Source: Erythrocercus mccallii
Taxonomy: Eukaryota; Chordata; Aves; Passeriformes; Dicruridae
Assembly (NCBI GenBank): GCA_013397435.1
Contig: VZRG01001075.1
Location: 73,641 to 137,640 of the forward strand
Length of the DNA stretch: 64,000 nt
Reading direction: 5' to 3'
Shown here: positions 48,246 through 61,200 of the stretch, in pieces
How the letters are laid out: each line of letters opens with the position of its first letter
Numbering within the stretch: the first letter of the stretch is position 1
Program-made: the position numbers and the translations under genes
The notes under the pieces: model-generated
Databases searched by the model: none
The model's input: only the letters and a program-made list of their open reading frames with translations
Told to the model about the DNA's origin: nothing

Positions 48246-51200
48246 CTTTTTTGTGTAAACCAAGGGGATTTGGGTTTCCAGTATGGTAAACAAGGATTTA
48301 ACTACTTCCTCCCTCCTCCCAAATAACTTTCCCTGAAATTAACATGGTAAACAGAGCCCCTGCTCTCAAAAAAACCCTTTTTGTTTGGTGTTGTTTTTGT
48401 AACTGGTCCTCTGCTGGAAAACAAGCAACTTGCATTTCTGCTAGAAACAACACAAGGGAACCTCTTAATAATAACATTACAGTCTCATACCCTGCTCCAC
48501 TGGGTCCTGTGACAAAAGGATGGATACCCACTCATGGATGAGTTTGCAATCCTGTGGCATAAAGAAGCTCTGGGGGAGCTGGCAGCGCACAGCACGGAGA
48601 GTTCCTCACTCCTCTCCTGCTTTGTACAGGACAGAGTGGACAGAACAGCATCCATCCCCTGGCATTAGGAGTCAGAAAGAAAAAGTGGCTTCATGCCACG
48701 TGTGAATTGCAAATATGGTGGTGGGAAAGGAGGGGGATGTTTGATGTAGAGAGCTGGAGAGTTGACAGGCTGGAGTATTTTCATCCTCGTACACCCTATA
48801 GTAATAATGGCTTTCACATAATGACATTTTAGAAAATTATTATCTTGTGTTTGTAGTTAACACCCTTTAAGGCTTAATTCCACAGTGAAGGTTAGAAAAC
48901 TGTTCTTTCAAAATGAAAATTCTCACATAACTCGACAATGCAGAAGTTGATCCAAGTGGCTTTTGCAGACTATCCTTCCTTTCTATCCCATAACTGTGAG
49001 TGCACACAAGATGTATCCATAAAATCACAGTGGCAGAAAACAAAGATCAAGACAAGATGGGGGAAGAGGCAATATCATAGATGTGAAAAACATGCGCTAC
49101 TCCTTTTACCTGGAGAATAGTGAGAAACCTCCTGTCTATCCCACAGTCTAGGCATGTGTTTTGGAACTGTGCCTTCTAAATGTCTTTACTTAAGGCTAGG
49201 CCTAAAAGCACAAAGTAGCTTACAGTGATTTCATACATAGATCCCAAAGGTGCAGTGCAGAGAGAAGCAAAAGGAATCCCTATTGTGGAAGGGAAAATGA
49301 TGGCCCAGAGCATCAGATCATTGAGCAGCCAAATTGGGAATCCCTCCTGAATCAACCCTGCCTCCAGGCAAAGCTGCTCCTTCCTTATGTGTACCACAGG
49401 TGCGTTTTTCACAGGCTAGGGCTGGGTTTTCTTTGACACACTATGCAGGTTTCCTTCCCAAAGGAGCAGAAATGAGAACACACCACCAGCCCCTGGCCAC
49501 AGCCTCGCTGCTGCGAGAGGCACAGCAGGGCCTGCAAGGAGAGTGTCTTGGTTATGGTAGGACAGGAGCTTCAGCCAGGACAGCTGAGGTGAAAATCCTG
49601 CACAAATCCATATGAGACACCGTTGCAGCTCAAGACATGCATCAGCTAATCCTCCCTTTGGCAGTCTCCCCACTTCCATCAAAGGAGTTTGGGTTATGAT
49701 GGCTGCTGTCTTAATGAGTGTGACTCTGAGGAGGAGTCACTTCTCCAGGACAAAAATAGAGTACTTTGCACTGTCTTGGTCACCTTGCCCCTTAAGAGAA
49801 CCAGGCACTTAACAAACTGCTGCTGAGCCTCAGGAGGGAGGCGAGTCCTCGCCCAGGGAGCTGTGCATGCAGAGCTGGGACCGAGGGAAGCCAAGTGCCT
49901 ATCCCATAATAATTCTGACCTGAACTGGGCACAGAAGGGCCATCTCCCACCGTGCAGGTTTTTAAGCAGTTTGTGAGGCCAAGGCCCTGGCCCTGGCTGT
50001 TCACTGTCACACAGGCCTAGTAGTGTTCTTTAGTGTTGGGCAGATGGAAGGTGTTAATCACGTTTCCCGGCCACACTTCAATTCAGCTGGCTGTATTTTT
50101 ATTTTCTGATATTCCTGCCCCACCCAACCAACCAGTTTTGGCCATTTGCTGATTCCCCCCATCACTCGTTCCCGTTGGTTGTGGAGTGGCTCCTCTTTCA
50201 GCCTGGAGCTCACTGCACTGTGCTGCATCAATGAGCTCAGGTTCTAAGCTCACCCACAGTGACATTCCCTGTTCTGAAGAAGCAACTTTGCCAGACGGGT
50301 TCCCCCCATTCCTTTCCAACCCTTAGAAGTGCAGCTGTCATAAGAAGCGTGGTGGAATGAGGTGCTCTCATGTTCTGTTGGAGAGCTGATGTGCTTCAGG
50401 AGGGTTTTCTAATTTCTCATTCCTTTTTTCCCCTGTAACTATTGGAACAAACTGGCCATGCCCCTCTAATCAAAGAAATGTGAGGTTAGCAAGAGGCTCC
50501 AAATACATTTTCTGGCAACAAGACAAAAGTAAGTCTACAGAGAAGTTTATGCAGAGGGAATATTTCTTGTATATACAGTTGTGTCTTGTTCTCAGATGCC
50601 CATACCAAAGCAATTACTGGATGGGAGCTGCAGAGTGGCTGGAAGAACCTGTTCATTCTGGGTCTGTAATGGAGTCTGGGAGGAGCTCAGCTTCCTAGGG
50701 TGTAAGTGTGTGTGAGGAAGGGAGGCTGGGACGTTTATTTGGGAGGGTTACCTTTCTGGGCTGGCAGCCTACTTTTTAATTTATTTGGTGGTCCGGGAAA
50801 ATTTGTCACATCACATTCTTCAGCTCCCATTTGCACTGAGGTGGTTACATCAGCCCAGAGCCTTAGGTAGCTAACAGGGCTGCAGCTGTATAAAGTGCAG
50901 GCTGCCCTTCTCATGATGGCAGCAGTGCCATTTGTCCCTAAGAAAACAAAGTTGCACAGGAGAGGCAGAAGCCTGCGTCCAGCCAGGGAAATGCAGATCC
51001 AAGGCCAGCTCTGAACTTTTGAGCCAGCTCAGGGCTGGTATTTTCCACTTCTGCTTTTACCCCACCCATGAGCTCCTCACATCAGGTCCGCAGACACGTT
51101 GTAGCCTCCGTGTTCCTGCAAGCACAAGGGCTGCCATTTCTGGGTTCCTGCAAGGAATACCCAGCACCAGTACCAAGGCTTTCCAAAAGCTGACTCCAAC

Positions 51201-52498
51201 AGTCTGAGCAGCATTTTGATGGTCTGGAGCTGCAAGGCATCTTGTCTTCTTTACAACACCGTATTTAGCAAAACAAGAGTGAAGGCTCAAGGTCCACAGG
51301 AGCTGGGGCAAAGCCAGACACGGGGTTGTGGAAAAGTGCTGAGGGCTGGGGAGGGTGGAAAGGGAGAGCTCCAGAGTGTGGAGTTCCCATGGTAGAGAAT
51401 CAGTGGCTCTCCCATCACACACTCCCTTTTTGGTGCCATCCCATATACAAGAGTGAATACAGAACATTTTGTTTCCTTGGGTCACAAGCCCTTGCTTTGG
51501 CAGGATCAGCCTCAGAGTTCAAAGGGACATGAGGGCATTCACTCATGGAGTGTCACAGCACATCTGAGAGGTGTCCAAGTATTTCACCCTGTTTTGCTCA
51601 CAGCTAATTACCTCTTTTTCTGCTGGTAAGGCAGTGCAGGGAATCACCTTTCACAGCAGAGAGTGCAGCAGTCTCAGAGCCAGGCTGCCGGAGGCTCAGC
51701 TCACTGTGTTCTCCTCCAGATCCTCTGCTTCCTCTGCAGAATGCTCCATCTGCTTCTGTACCCCATGTCTCATGTTTCTGGTCTATCTCAACCAAAATCC
51801 GAACTGCTGCTTAAAACTGGCATAACTGGTTTTGATACCTGCAAGCTCTTGCAGGCAGGGATTCTGTCTCCAAAAGCTGGACCATTCCTCTTGCCATGCA
51901 AAGCAACCATACTTCCAGAGAGTAAATAAATCTGTGTGAGCTCTTTAAAAGAAATCAGGAGGATTTTTAAGACATTTTTAGTCAAAGGTTCTTTTTCTTC
52001 CCATTTTTTTCCTTTTTTTTTTCCATGAAGCCTCCTTGGTAACCAGTTAAAACAAATTCCTCCAGACTGTAAACTAGAGATAATGGAGTGTGCCTTTAAT
52101 CTCCGTCCGCTACAGATCAAGTTACCTCTTAGAAATTACTTATCCTGGCCAAGCAAATGAATTGGAATTGATGTTCTTAATTGTTTTCTAAATTGCTGTT
52201 CCCCACTCCCTTCCTCCCCTTCTCTGCACACAGCTGTTTTGCATCAGAGTCTGGTCTAATGGGTACTGTCACTCACACGAGGGGGTGAAGTCATGTGGTC
52301 ATAAAAGAGAAAGATTGGGGGAAGAGAGGGAAATACCACCCAGTGCATTATCTGGCTGTGACACACACAAACTGAATAGAAATAATTCCTCCTAGGGGGC
52401 TAGTCCCAACAATGGACACAGTTCTGTCTTGGGCTAGAAAAATGTGGAGACTCACAGAGTTCTCTGATACTCGTTTCTCTCTCACAGAGAAGGAAGAT

Positions 52499-52650
52499 GA
52501 TTAAAGTCCTGGTTTGGGACACAGGAAACCTGAGTTGAAACTGCTGACTCTGACAACCTCCTTTGTCTGGTTTTGTGCAAGTTGCTTTGTTTATGCCTTA
52601 GCAGCTGCAATTGTAATGCATAAATAATACAATTCCCTTCCATTCTCCTT
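52499..52650 (+). repeat. MIR SINE remnant
   Basis: The order 'cacaggaaacctgagttg', then 'tttgtgcaagttgctttg', 'ttatgccttagcagctgc' and 'gtaatgcataaataatac' follows the MIR consensus (CCTGGGTTCGAATCC, GGGCAAGTTACTTAACC, GTGCCTCAG, TGTAAAATGGGGATAATAA) over about 120 bases. Strong divergence is expected of so old an element. Confidence 0.6.
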
Positions 52651-53924
52651 GGGGCAACAATGGTCTTTCATTAGCTGTATCTTACGAAACAGTTTAACCT
52701 GCTCGCCCTCTCCAGAAAGTGCTCCAGTACTCCCTGTGCTTACTTATATCAGTCTCCAACTCACTCAGAACTTGCATTGCAAAGCCTTTGGGCTCTGGGA
52801 GCATCAGGCCAGGACCTAACACCAGAATCCCATTCCTCTACATCCCCTAAAGTGGTCACAGGTCTCAAGGCTAAAGCAGGACCCCTCCCCTGAAGACATT
52901 TTGCTCCTATAAAATTCATTCTTGCATGTGAAATGTTGGCAAACTATTCCACCAACTTCATTGTCCTGCCACTATGTTCCCTCCCAACCTATAAATGACC
53001 AATAATTCCAGTTTCTGGCTGCCAGCAGTTTTCCAGAACTCAGCTGTTCCCGTTTTAGACCATGTAATTCCATGGACTAGCAACTGTTTGCATGGACTGG
53101 CAGCTCTCTGCTCATCAGTCCATCCATTGTAAAACCCAAAGGAATGGTGGTTGTCCTCTTTTTAGCGTCTCCCAGAGGGTCTTTCTTGACAAACAACAGT
53201 CTAACACTTAGTCTTGTTATAATGTCACATCAGTTTTCTGAGGGAGATCAGAGATTCTGAGAATTTGCTGCTCACACAAAGTCCTGAAGTGACTGCTGGA
53301 AAAGCAGCAAACTCTTGGATCTTTGGATCTTGCTTGCAGTATCTGAGAGCAGTGTGTAGGATAAAACCAAAATGGCAGGAAAGAGGGAGTTTTATACAGA
53401 ATGAATTAAAAATCATGCTAACTGCTGCTAATGGGAAGGAAACCTGACTATTGTAAGGGTGAAGTTTCTTCTTTTCAGTAAGGAAAACATTGATTTCCAA
53501 GGTGGTCACTGTGCTGGGAGGGAGGGAATGAAATGTGCAGGTGTTGGGTGTTGGGAGTGAGATTTTCAAAAGACTGACTATGAGTCAGGAGCACAGCTTT
53601 CACGTCATGTGAATCAGGTACACCTGATGGTCCAAATGTGGGATTCATTCAGCTGCCCATTAGTTTAAGCGCCCAGTTCAATGCTAGGAGGACAGGCAGA
53701 CAAAAGGTGTTTAGAGCAATGCTCAGGAAGGAGCTCTGCCCTTCTCATCACAGCTTCCTTTCATTGCAGGAGGATTTTTGTAGATGTTGGAGCTATCAGC
53801 TGAGCTCCTGCACTTTTTGCTTATCACATGAGCAGTAAGGAAGAATCTGCAATCAGCATTTTGCTGGAGAGGTGCCAGGAGGAAGGGGACCCGACGTGCT
53901 TTGTCTGTAGCAGAGTGTGCTAAT

Positions 53925-54340
53925 AGGAGAAAAAACTCATTTATGTCAATGGGGCAAACAGCTGTGAGCCTTAGATGGTGCTGCCCTTGCTGACATGAGG
54001 TACTTGCTGACTCCTTGAATAGCTCCATTCAAGTCAACATAACTGCTCTTGGAGTGAGGTCTGCTCAGTGTTAATGAAGATGTCAGAATCTGGCCCATGG
54101 GGAATAAACGCATTGAGCAAGAAGGAGCTCTTTTATAACCTCTTTCCTAGAACATGTTTGGAGGCCCACATTTGCAGCTGGTTCCTATCTCAAAACCAGG
54201 CCAAACCAAGCTCCCCCTCACCAGAAGATGCAAGCGTGCCCAGACTTTTGGAAGTTCAGCTCCAGATCCAAACGTAGGCCTGATCCAAAGCTGATAGACT
54301 CCCACTGACCTAAACAGACGCTTGGCCCAAGTCCCCATGA
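53925..54340. repeat. Ancient amniote interspersed repeat remnant
   Basis: Contains 'gaatagctccattcaagtca', 'gaagatgtcagaatctggccc', 'gcctgatccaaagctgatag' and 'actcccactgacctaaac'. These are close to the widespread amniote repeat words CAGAATCTGGCCC, GGCCTGATCCAAAGCCCA and ACTCCCATTGACTTCAATGG. Best of the three such copies in the window. Confidence 0.6.
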
Positions 54341-56220
54341 CTTGGGCCCATCCTGCCACAAAGCAATACACCACACACCAACACTACTGGCATGTCTGGG
54401 CCCATGTCTGTATGAATATGATCCCTTTTCTCTTTTTTTCCTCTCGCTTTAACTTTTTTTTTTCTTTTTAGGGAAGGGATTAGTCTCAGGGAGGCATAAA
54501 CTCCCTTCTTTTCCATCCCTGACTGAGTATCAAACTCCTCCGCTGAGATTTCTCCATGGAGACATTGGGTTTTCCTGGCAGGCAGGGTTGCAAACTACTC
54601 AGAGGAATGTCTACAGCTCTGCAGCTCGAGAGGAGCCAGCAGGCTGGGCACCCCAGCCAAGGGAAATACTGCTGTCGTCCCAAAAACACTTTCATGGAGA
54701 CTGAGGTGCATGCTGGATTAGAGGCGGCTAAGTTGGGCTCGTGTGGTTTTTTTCATGGTTTCCTCTTCCCCCTCAAAACCCTAAAGCACGGGGAAGAGAA
54801 GTGCACAGATGAGAAATTCTGGGGATCCTGATGGATGTTGAAAAATGTGGTTTTGTTAATGGATCTTTTTACTTCTGGTGCTTCTGGCTTGTTCGATGCA
54901 TGCACACACAAACACACACACAGAAAATAACTTGGCAAGCTTGTGTTTTCGTGGCACAGCACCAGGAAATGGGAGTTCCCCTCCCAACAGAGAAGATCAG
55001 GGCAATGAGGCAAAGGTGGAGAATCAAACCCAGCCTGAGTCTCAGTGGAGCTCTGGCCCGGACAACTCTTACACAAATAATCTCCAGGAGCTCTGAACCC
55101 CTGCTTCACTGTGGACACAGACAGTGCTGTAGAAAAAACAGACTGCAGTTGCTTCTTTTTCATGGCATCTGTAGTGTAAAAACCGTTTTCGTCCAAGACA
55201 TTTGTGGTCGGAAAATCCTGACACCTCATAAATTATCTTAGAGGCGCAACAAAGCTTCAAAAAGATGAAACTCAATGCTGAGGTCAGCAGGAATTTTTTT
55301 GCATCTTCTGCAGCGGAGGAGCATTTTCAGTCTCAGCAAAACCACCACAAAAAGAGGCATTAAGAAGGGAGAATGTTTCTTGGCATGAGAGCCCCAGCGC
55401 TCAGGGGAGTAAGGCATCTTCTATTATTTATTTTTGGCCACCTCTGTGTTCACACATCATCAGAACATGATCCAAGCGACCATGGGCACCCGACAGCGAG
55501 GTGGCTGCTGCAGTTGGGTGACACTTCCAGGTCCACCCAAACACTCAGGATAATTGCCCTTGCACAGTGCTGGGCGCGGCACAGGTTGAGCATCTCCTGA
55601 TGATGCTTTGTAGGTGAGGTGGGTGTGGGACAGGGCTGAAGTACTGCAAAACCACAGTCAGCTTCAGAGAGCATGGAAAGGCATTGTGAGGAGTGCTTTA
55701 TGGTCTCTTTCAGCTCATACCCACAAGCAAGCAGCAGGCATTTTTTAAAGCTGTTTTCCTATTCCTCCTGACTACAAATGCAACCCTGCTGCTGGAGCTC
55801 TGCTGCTCTGCTGCGTGAGGCTGAACCCCTCACACCTCCCCAGACTACAGCTCATCTGAATGAGGACAAACACCTAGCAGTTCCCCTTGCTCTCTGCTTG
55901 GACATTTCTGTTTTGTTACACTGAGGAGAGTTTCCTTCTACCAGACAAGAACTAGGTGGAGAACAACGACCCTGAGGGCAGTGTCACATGCAGCCTTTTT
56001 TGACACAAGAACCTCTGCAGCTCAGTCACCACGTGTGGTGTTAGGGGGGCACCCAACTCTCCTCTGCAGCACATTAAACCCCAAGTTGCTCAAAACAGAG
56101 GAAAACTGAGGTGGTGTTTGACAGAACAGAAATCTGACATCCAGGATTGCCTGTGGCTCCCCTGCTGTGGTGTGTGGCAGAGAGGACCTAGCCAAAGCCA
56201 GAGAGTTGAGGAGAGAGGGG

Positions 56221-56247
56221 CTTTTTTTTTTTGTTTTTTTTTTTTTG
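56221..56247. repeat. Poly(T) tract
   Basis: Almost pure T interrupted by two G, on the plus strand. It could be the A-tail of an old minus-strand retrocopy, but no retrocopy body was recognised beside it. Confidence 0.7.
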
Positions 56248-59200
56248 CAAGGGAAAAAGTGGAAGAGCTGTTTCTAAGAAGGCAGAGTGAGATTTCGGGT
56301 CATTATTTATCCCCTTTACTGAGTAGTCATCAAAGTGGTTCCATTTAATCTCCAGCGTTGCTTTTATGTGTCTTATTTTGGAGAGTGAAGTTACAAGGTA
56401 AGATATGAACTGCTCTCCATTTCTGTGGGTGGACAAAACTTTCAGATTTAAAACTTCTCTCCATCTGTTCAGCTCTCTGAGTCCCTTGCAGGATCTGACC
56501 TCCCTGCCCACTTAGTAAATCAACAGTTTCTAAGGCATGTAGAACTGATTTTATGGCAGCAAGATGCATTTCACTAGATTTATGTTATTAAACTGAAGGG
56601 GGGAAAGCCTCCTTTTATTTGGGGCAGTCCTTGAGTTTTACAGGCTTGTTTGAGTAAGTAATTATTTTGGTAATGCTGGGGCCTCCTTTATTGGATCGTA
56701 AATGCATCCTGAACAGCTCTCAGAATAACAAGCAGACCTTTCCCTGAAAGGCTAAGGATTGCCTTGATTAGCAAATCTGAACATTAGTAGTTTACTTTGT
56801 GATTAGCTTTGCTGCTGAGAGCTGCCTTGGTTCATTTCTCTGGGACTACTCACAGGATTAAGAGTGTGTGTAAATGTTTGCAGGATCAGTGTCACAAATG
56901 AAAAAAAACCCCAACCCAAAAGCCATTTCTTTGGAAACATCCCCTCTGACCATGTTAGGGAAAAGGATCAGATAATTGGGATCTTTATGATGCTTATTAT
57001 AAAAAATGTTTTGGAACTAGTTCAAGCACCAATCAGAAACCACATTGTTCCACTAAATCACTTTCAGATGCCATTTCAGATACAGAATACAATTACTCCT
57101 AGTTTAAAAATATAAATGTTCCCTTCATAAAACACACACACAACTATTTTAATTTCTTTTATTTTTATCTGTCTTGGCTGGAGTACGGTCCTTCCACGGA
57201 TGATCTATCAACACTTTTTGTGCCATTTCCTTCTGCCAGGCATCGCGCAGAGCCCACGTACGGTGCAGAAGAGCTGTGACACGAACTTTGGGGCTTTACA
57301 GGCAAAAGAGCCCTTGCACAACCCAGGAAGCTGGAGGCCCAGGCTTGCATGTCTGTGTGCTTAAGAAATCAACTCAAAGCAAAACCTGGAACAGAAATTC
57401 TGCCTGAGTGTTGCATTAAAAACCCACTCGAGATGCCTGGAGGGGTTCCTGGCCCGTCACTTTTGGTTATTGGATCGCTCTGGGTTTGGGGAGGGTGGCT
57501 GCTGCCCACACGCACTCCTGGTTGTCGGGGGAGCCTGAGGCCCATCCCTGATGAGCTCAAACTGGGGGTCTGGCCCTGCTGGTGATGGGGACCCCCCCTG
57601 CCCCAGCCCTGCTGTTCACGTGTGAGGTGGGGAAAGCTGGGGAGGGAAAAGGCTGCTCCACTGTGGGGTGGCACCCTCTGCTCTCTGGGGTCAGCACGGC
57701 ATGAGCACTGCTCCAGCACAGCCCCTGCAAGAGAAAAATTTGGTGTTGGCCGCACAGCACACACATCTCCTTCCTTCCGACGGCACCTCCGGAGGGTTCC
57801 TCAGCCTCTCTGCAAGGTGTCACTCATTGCCCAGGAGGCAGCATCCCTGCAGAGAGGTCGGGAGGGAGCCCCAACAACAACAGCTGACCCCAGGGTGTGG
57901 GCAGGCAGGAGGATGCTCGGCAAAGGTCCCAGTGTGCCCAGCAGAAGCCCTGAGGCAGGGTCCCGAGCCCCAGGCTCCTGCGGTGCAGCTGCTGGGCTGT
58001 GCAGAGGACTTTGTCACCCCTGCCAGCACGCTGCGCTGACTCTAGGCTGGGACCGTCTGGGCCGTGGGTAATGGAAATCTTTCCTCGCTGCCAGGAAGCC
58101 GTCCTTCGTCACTGCTGAACTCCTCGGGAGTTCTGTCTGCTCTGTTTTGGTGAGCCTGCCCACGGGGCCCTGGGCTGGGCTCAGTCCTGCTGTGGGACAG
58201 GAACCCACAGACACCCGGGAGCGCTGCCCCAGAATCCAGACAAAACCCCCAGAGATGCCAGACCCCCAACAACCTGGCACAAAGCCCTGGGAACCTGGGA
58301 TCAAAACAGGGATAACAAGGGACGCTTGAGGATGCTGCCGTCTTTCAGACACTCCACGGGCTGTCCTTTTGTATTTCTTTCTTTTTTCTGGGGCAAGCAG
58401 AGGGATTTCTCAGCATCAGAGCAACACGAGACTCTTGAGGGCTGCATTTTGGAAAAAATATATGGAAACATTTTCATACTTTCCAAAACAAAAGATGCTA
58501 AGGGGTTTGCCACTAAGGGAAAATTCCTCCACTGGTTTTGCAAAGGCTGAGATTTCTGAGTTTCCTCATGCCACTCGTGGCTGCTTTGGGAGGGCTTTGC
58601 TCTGACACTGAGAGGAATGGCCTTTGAACTCACTGGTAGCTTCAATGCAGTGGGTGAAATCCTGGCCCCACAGAGAGCACCAGCAGGTGAGGTCAGGAAC
58701 TCGGGCACGGTGCATGAGCTGACATTGCCGGGGCCGCCTGGTGGAGGAGGGGATCTGCTCTGGGCCAAAATCTTAGCAGGCACGACCAAAGACCACTTTG
58801 CTTCCAGGTTTCCAGTGGCTGGGAAGCACGGTTTGAATGGAGAACAAAGTCATTTCTGAAGAAGGGATGTTTGGACTGATACAAGAGTTGAAGAAGCATT
58901 TTACAGCAGTCCAAAATAAATCTGAGAAAAGGGATTTTCATGAGCTCTAGCTGTTCTTCCTAACACCAGTGACTGATTTTACAGTGGGAGCACAGTCAGG
59001 CTGATGCAAGGTGGCTGTGGAAATTGGTCCATCGGTGCTCTGGATTTTTAGTGTTTCTGACCAGAAAACTGGAGCTGTTGCTGAGGTGGGATTACTTTTG
59101 TGATGTTTTGTTTTTACAAAAGAGTCATGGCCTTGTTCAAAATCCAGGACCTCCCTGTAGCTTGCTGCATCTCTAAATAGCATCCCATTGATCCAAGTGG

Positions 59201-59484
59201 GCAATACCCTATCTCAGAAAAGAGCAGCCCACAATCCCTTTCTATGAGTATTGTTTCATTATTACATATTAGCATCATTAATCATTTTGTTTTTCAGCAA
59301 GATGGCTGTGGCATTTGCTGCAACGTACTGATTTCTATTTAAAAGAGACATTGCTGACAAATGCTTCCCAGCCCTTGTGTTAAGATGTGCTTCTAACCTC
59401 AGGGATGGAGGTTTGCTCTGCAAACAGGAAATATTTTTCACTGATGGGAGGGGGAAATGTTACAAGTCTTGACACTGTGAATTA

Positions 59485-59752
59485 GAGAGGCATCAGTGAT
59501 GGGAGAAGTGGGAATAGATTGAAACTAAAAGAGGGTGGATTCATATTGGATGCTGGGAGAAAGCTCTTTACCCCAAGGGTGGTGGGACACTGGCATGAGT
59601 TCCCCAGTGGCTACCCCATCCCTGGAAGTGTTCAGGGCCAGGTTGGACAAGGTTTGGAGCAACCTGCTCTAGTGGGAGGCATCCCTGCCCGTGTCAGGAT
59701 ACTGGAACGAGATGATCTTTGAGGTCCCTTCCTGCCCAAACCATTCTGTGAC
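59485..59752 (+). mobile_element. CR1 LINE 3' end
   Basis: Ends with a near-canonical CR1 tail: 'tccctggaagtgttcagggc', 'caggttggacaaggtttgga', 'gcaacctgctctagtgggag' and 'ccattctgtgac'. About 265 bases, plus orientation, least diverged CR1 in the window. The short ORF through it is a by-product. Confidence 0.92.
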
Positions 59753-60449
59753 ACTGATTTGATGATCAGGTTTGGGGCACTAGTCATTGGTAGGATGTGA
59801 TTATTCAAACCTCTCAGGTTTTTTTTTCCAAGGTTATATTCCTTGGCCATCTTACAGATAAATTTCCAGCTCTGAGACAACTGCACCTGAAAGCCTAACA
59901 AAACCTAGAAATTCAATAAAAACATGCCACGTTTCTTGTTCTTTTCCCTCTTTTCCTTCCTTCTCTTCCTTTTCATGGCTGCCTCTTCATTCAATAGTAA
60001 GGCTTGAAGGCATAGAAAACTGCAGTGGGAAGAAAGCAAATATTGTTTGAGCAGATGGACTTACTCTCTGGTATCCAAGGAGGAGCTCCAGTCTCAGATC
60101 CAAATATCACTGGCATGCAGTTTCCTTTTGCTCTGACGGCTGGGCTTGAGCTCTTCTGCTCAACAAGGAAAACTCCATTCACCTCTTTGGAGGGTGGAAG
60201 CCCAGGTGTCAGTAGTCATTAGCAGTGGTGGGACAAGTGACACTTTTCTAGGTGTGTTCCTCTTCTGGGGCTCCCTCCTCATTCCACAGAGAGCGCCAGA
60301 AGAAGCAGAGGCAGCGGGAGCAGAGCTAATGGGCTCAGGCTGCTGCCAGAATGCCATAGGAGCGTTTCCTTGCCAGCTGCCCATGGAGAGTGTTGCAGCA
60401 CGGCTGGTTCGTGGATTGTTGCAGCTCTCCTGAAGCGTCCCCAGGAGGA

Positions 60450-61200
60450 GAGCGCTCCACCAGGCACACAACAAACACTACCCTCACACACAGCAGCTGA
60501 TTAACTCTAGCAGCAGAGGCAGGAAGGGTCTTTGTGTGGATTCCCAGTGGTTGTTTACTTCACCCACACAGCAGAAGGCCCCACGCACAAAGACCCTGAC
60601 AGACAGAGGGCCCAGGCTTATATGTGGGTAGAAGGGGGTGGAGCTAACAGTAACAACCAATCACCGAGAGGTGTGGGTGGGAGAAGGGAGTACAATGACC
60701 AATAGGGAACCACAACGGTAAATGGACAGGAGTACAAACCAATGGGGTTACAAAGAACAGAGAACTTGCTAGAAACCAGCCATATAAGGTCAACTGGGGG
60801 AGTAACAGCCAATGGGCCAGCAGGGGGTGTGGCCCTGGGGTTGACTGACAACCTGGCAGTTAAACAGGGAGAGGTCAGGGGCTAGGGGACGTTCTCCCAA
60901 GGCACAGCCCCAGGAAGTCCCCAGAGGGCCCTCAGGCCTCCAAGGAAGAGGGCCCGCCAGCCTGCACCAACAGAGCCGTATTCCATCCACACACAGGGAC
61001 CTGGGATTGTCCTGTGCAAGAAGGAGGCTCCTTGGATGGTGAGAAACTAACAACAAATACCACATTGGCTCCTGCCAAGAGAACGGAGGCGTGCGGCAGA
61101 GGAGAGATGGGGCAAGCACAGGGATATTTGTTAGTTCTTCGCTGTGTCTCTCACCAAGTGTAACCAACCTCACCACCGTCAAAAGAGATTGTGACCATGG
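60450..61200 (-). mobile_element. LTR-like element (probable solo endogenous retrovirus LTR)
   Basis: Read on the minus strand, the order is U3-like sequence with a row of CCAAT boxes, a TATA box (ATATAAG, 60,625-60,619), then a stretch with GTCTTTGTGCG and the variant polyadenylation word AGTAAA (60,559-60,554), followed by a U5-like segment. The CCAAT boxes appear as CCAAT on the plus strand at 60,657, 60,699, 60,739 and 60,809, plus an inverted one at 61,064. No gag, pol or env coding is recognisable on either side, suggesting a solo LTR. Terminal TG...CA and target-site duplications were not resolved, so both ends are approximate. A non-LTR promoter-like origin is the alternative. Confidence 0.6.

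Noticed and set aside
57165..57350. Minus-strand frame rich in Ser considered as a possible exon or retrocopy
   Set aside because: No family match, no splice context and no poly(A) tail; nothing beyond an open frame.
59519..59722. 67-codon frame on the plus strand
   Set aside because: It lies wholly in the noncoding 3' end of a CR1 element.
60160..60474. Possible retroviral coding region next to the LTR-like element
   Set aside because: The translations show no gag, protease, polymerase or envelope motif; the element appears to be a solo LTR.
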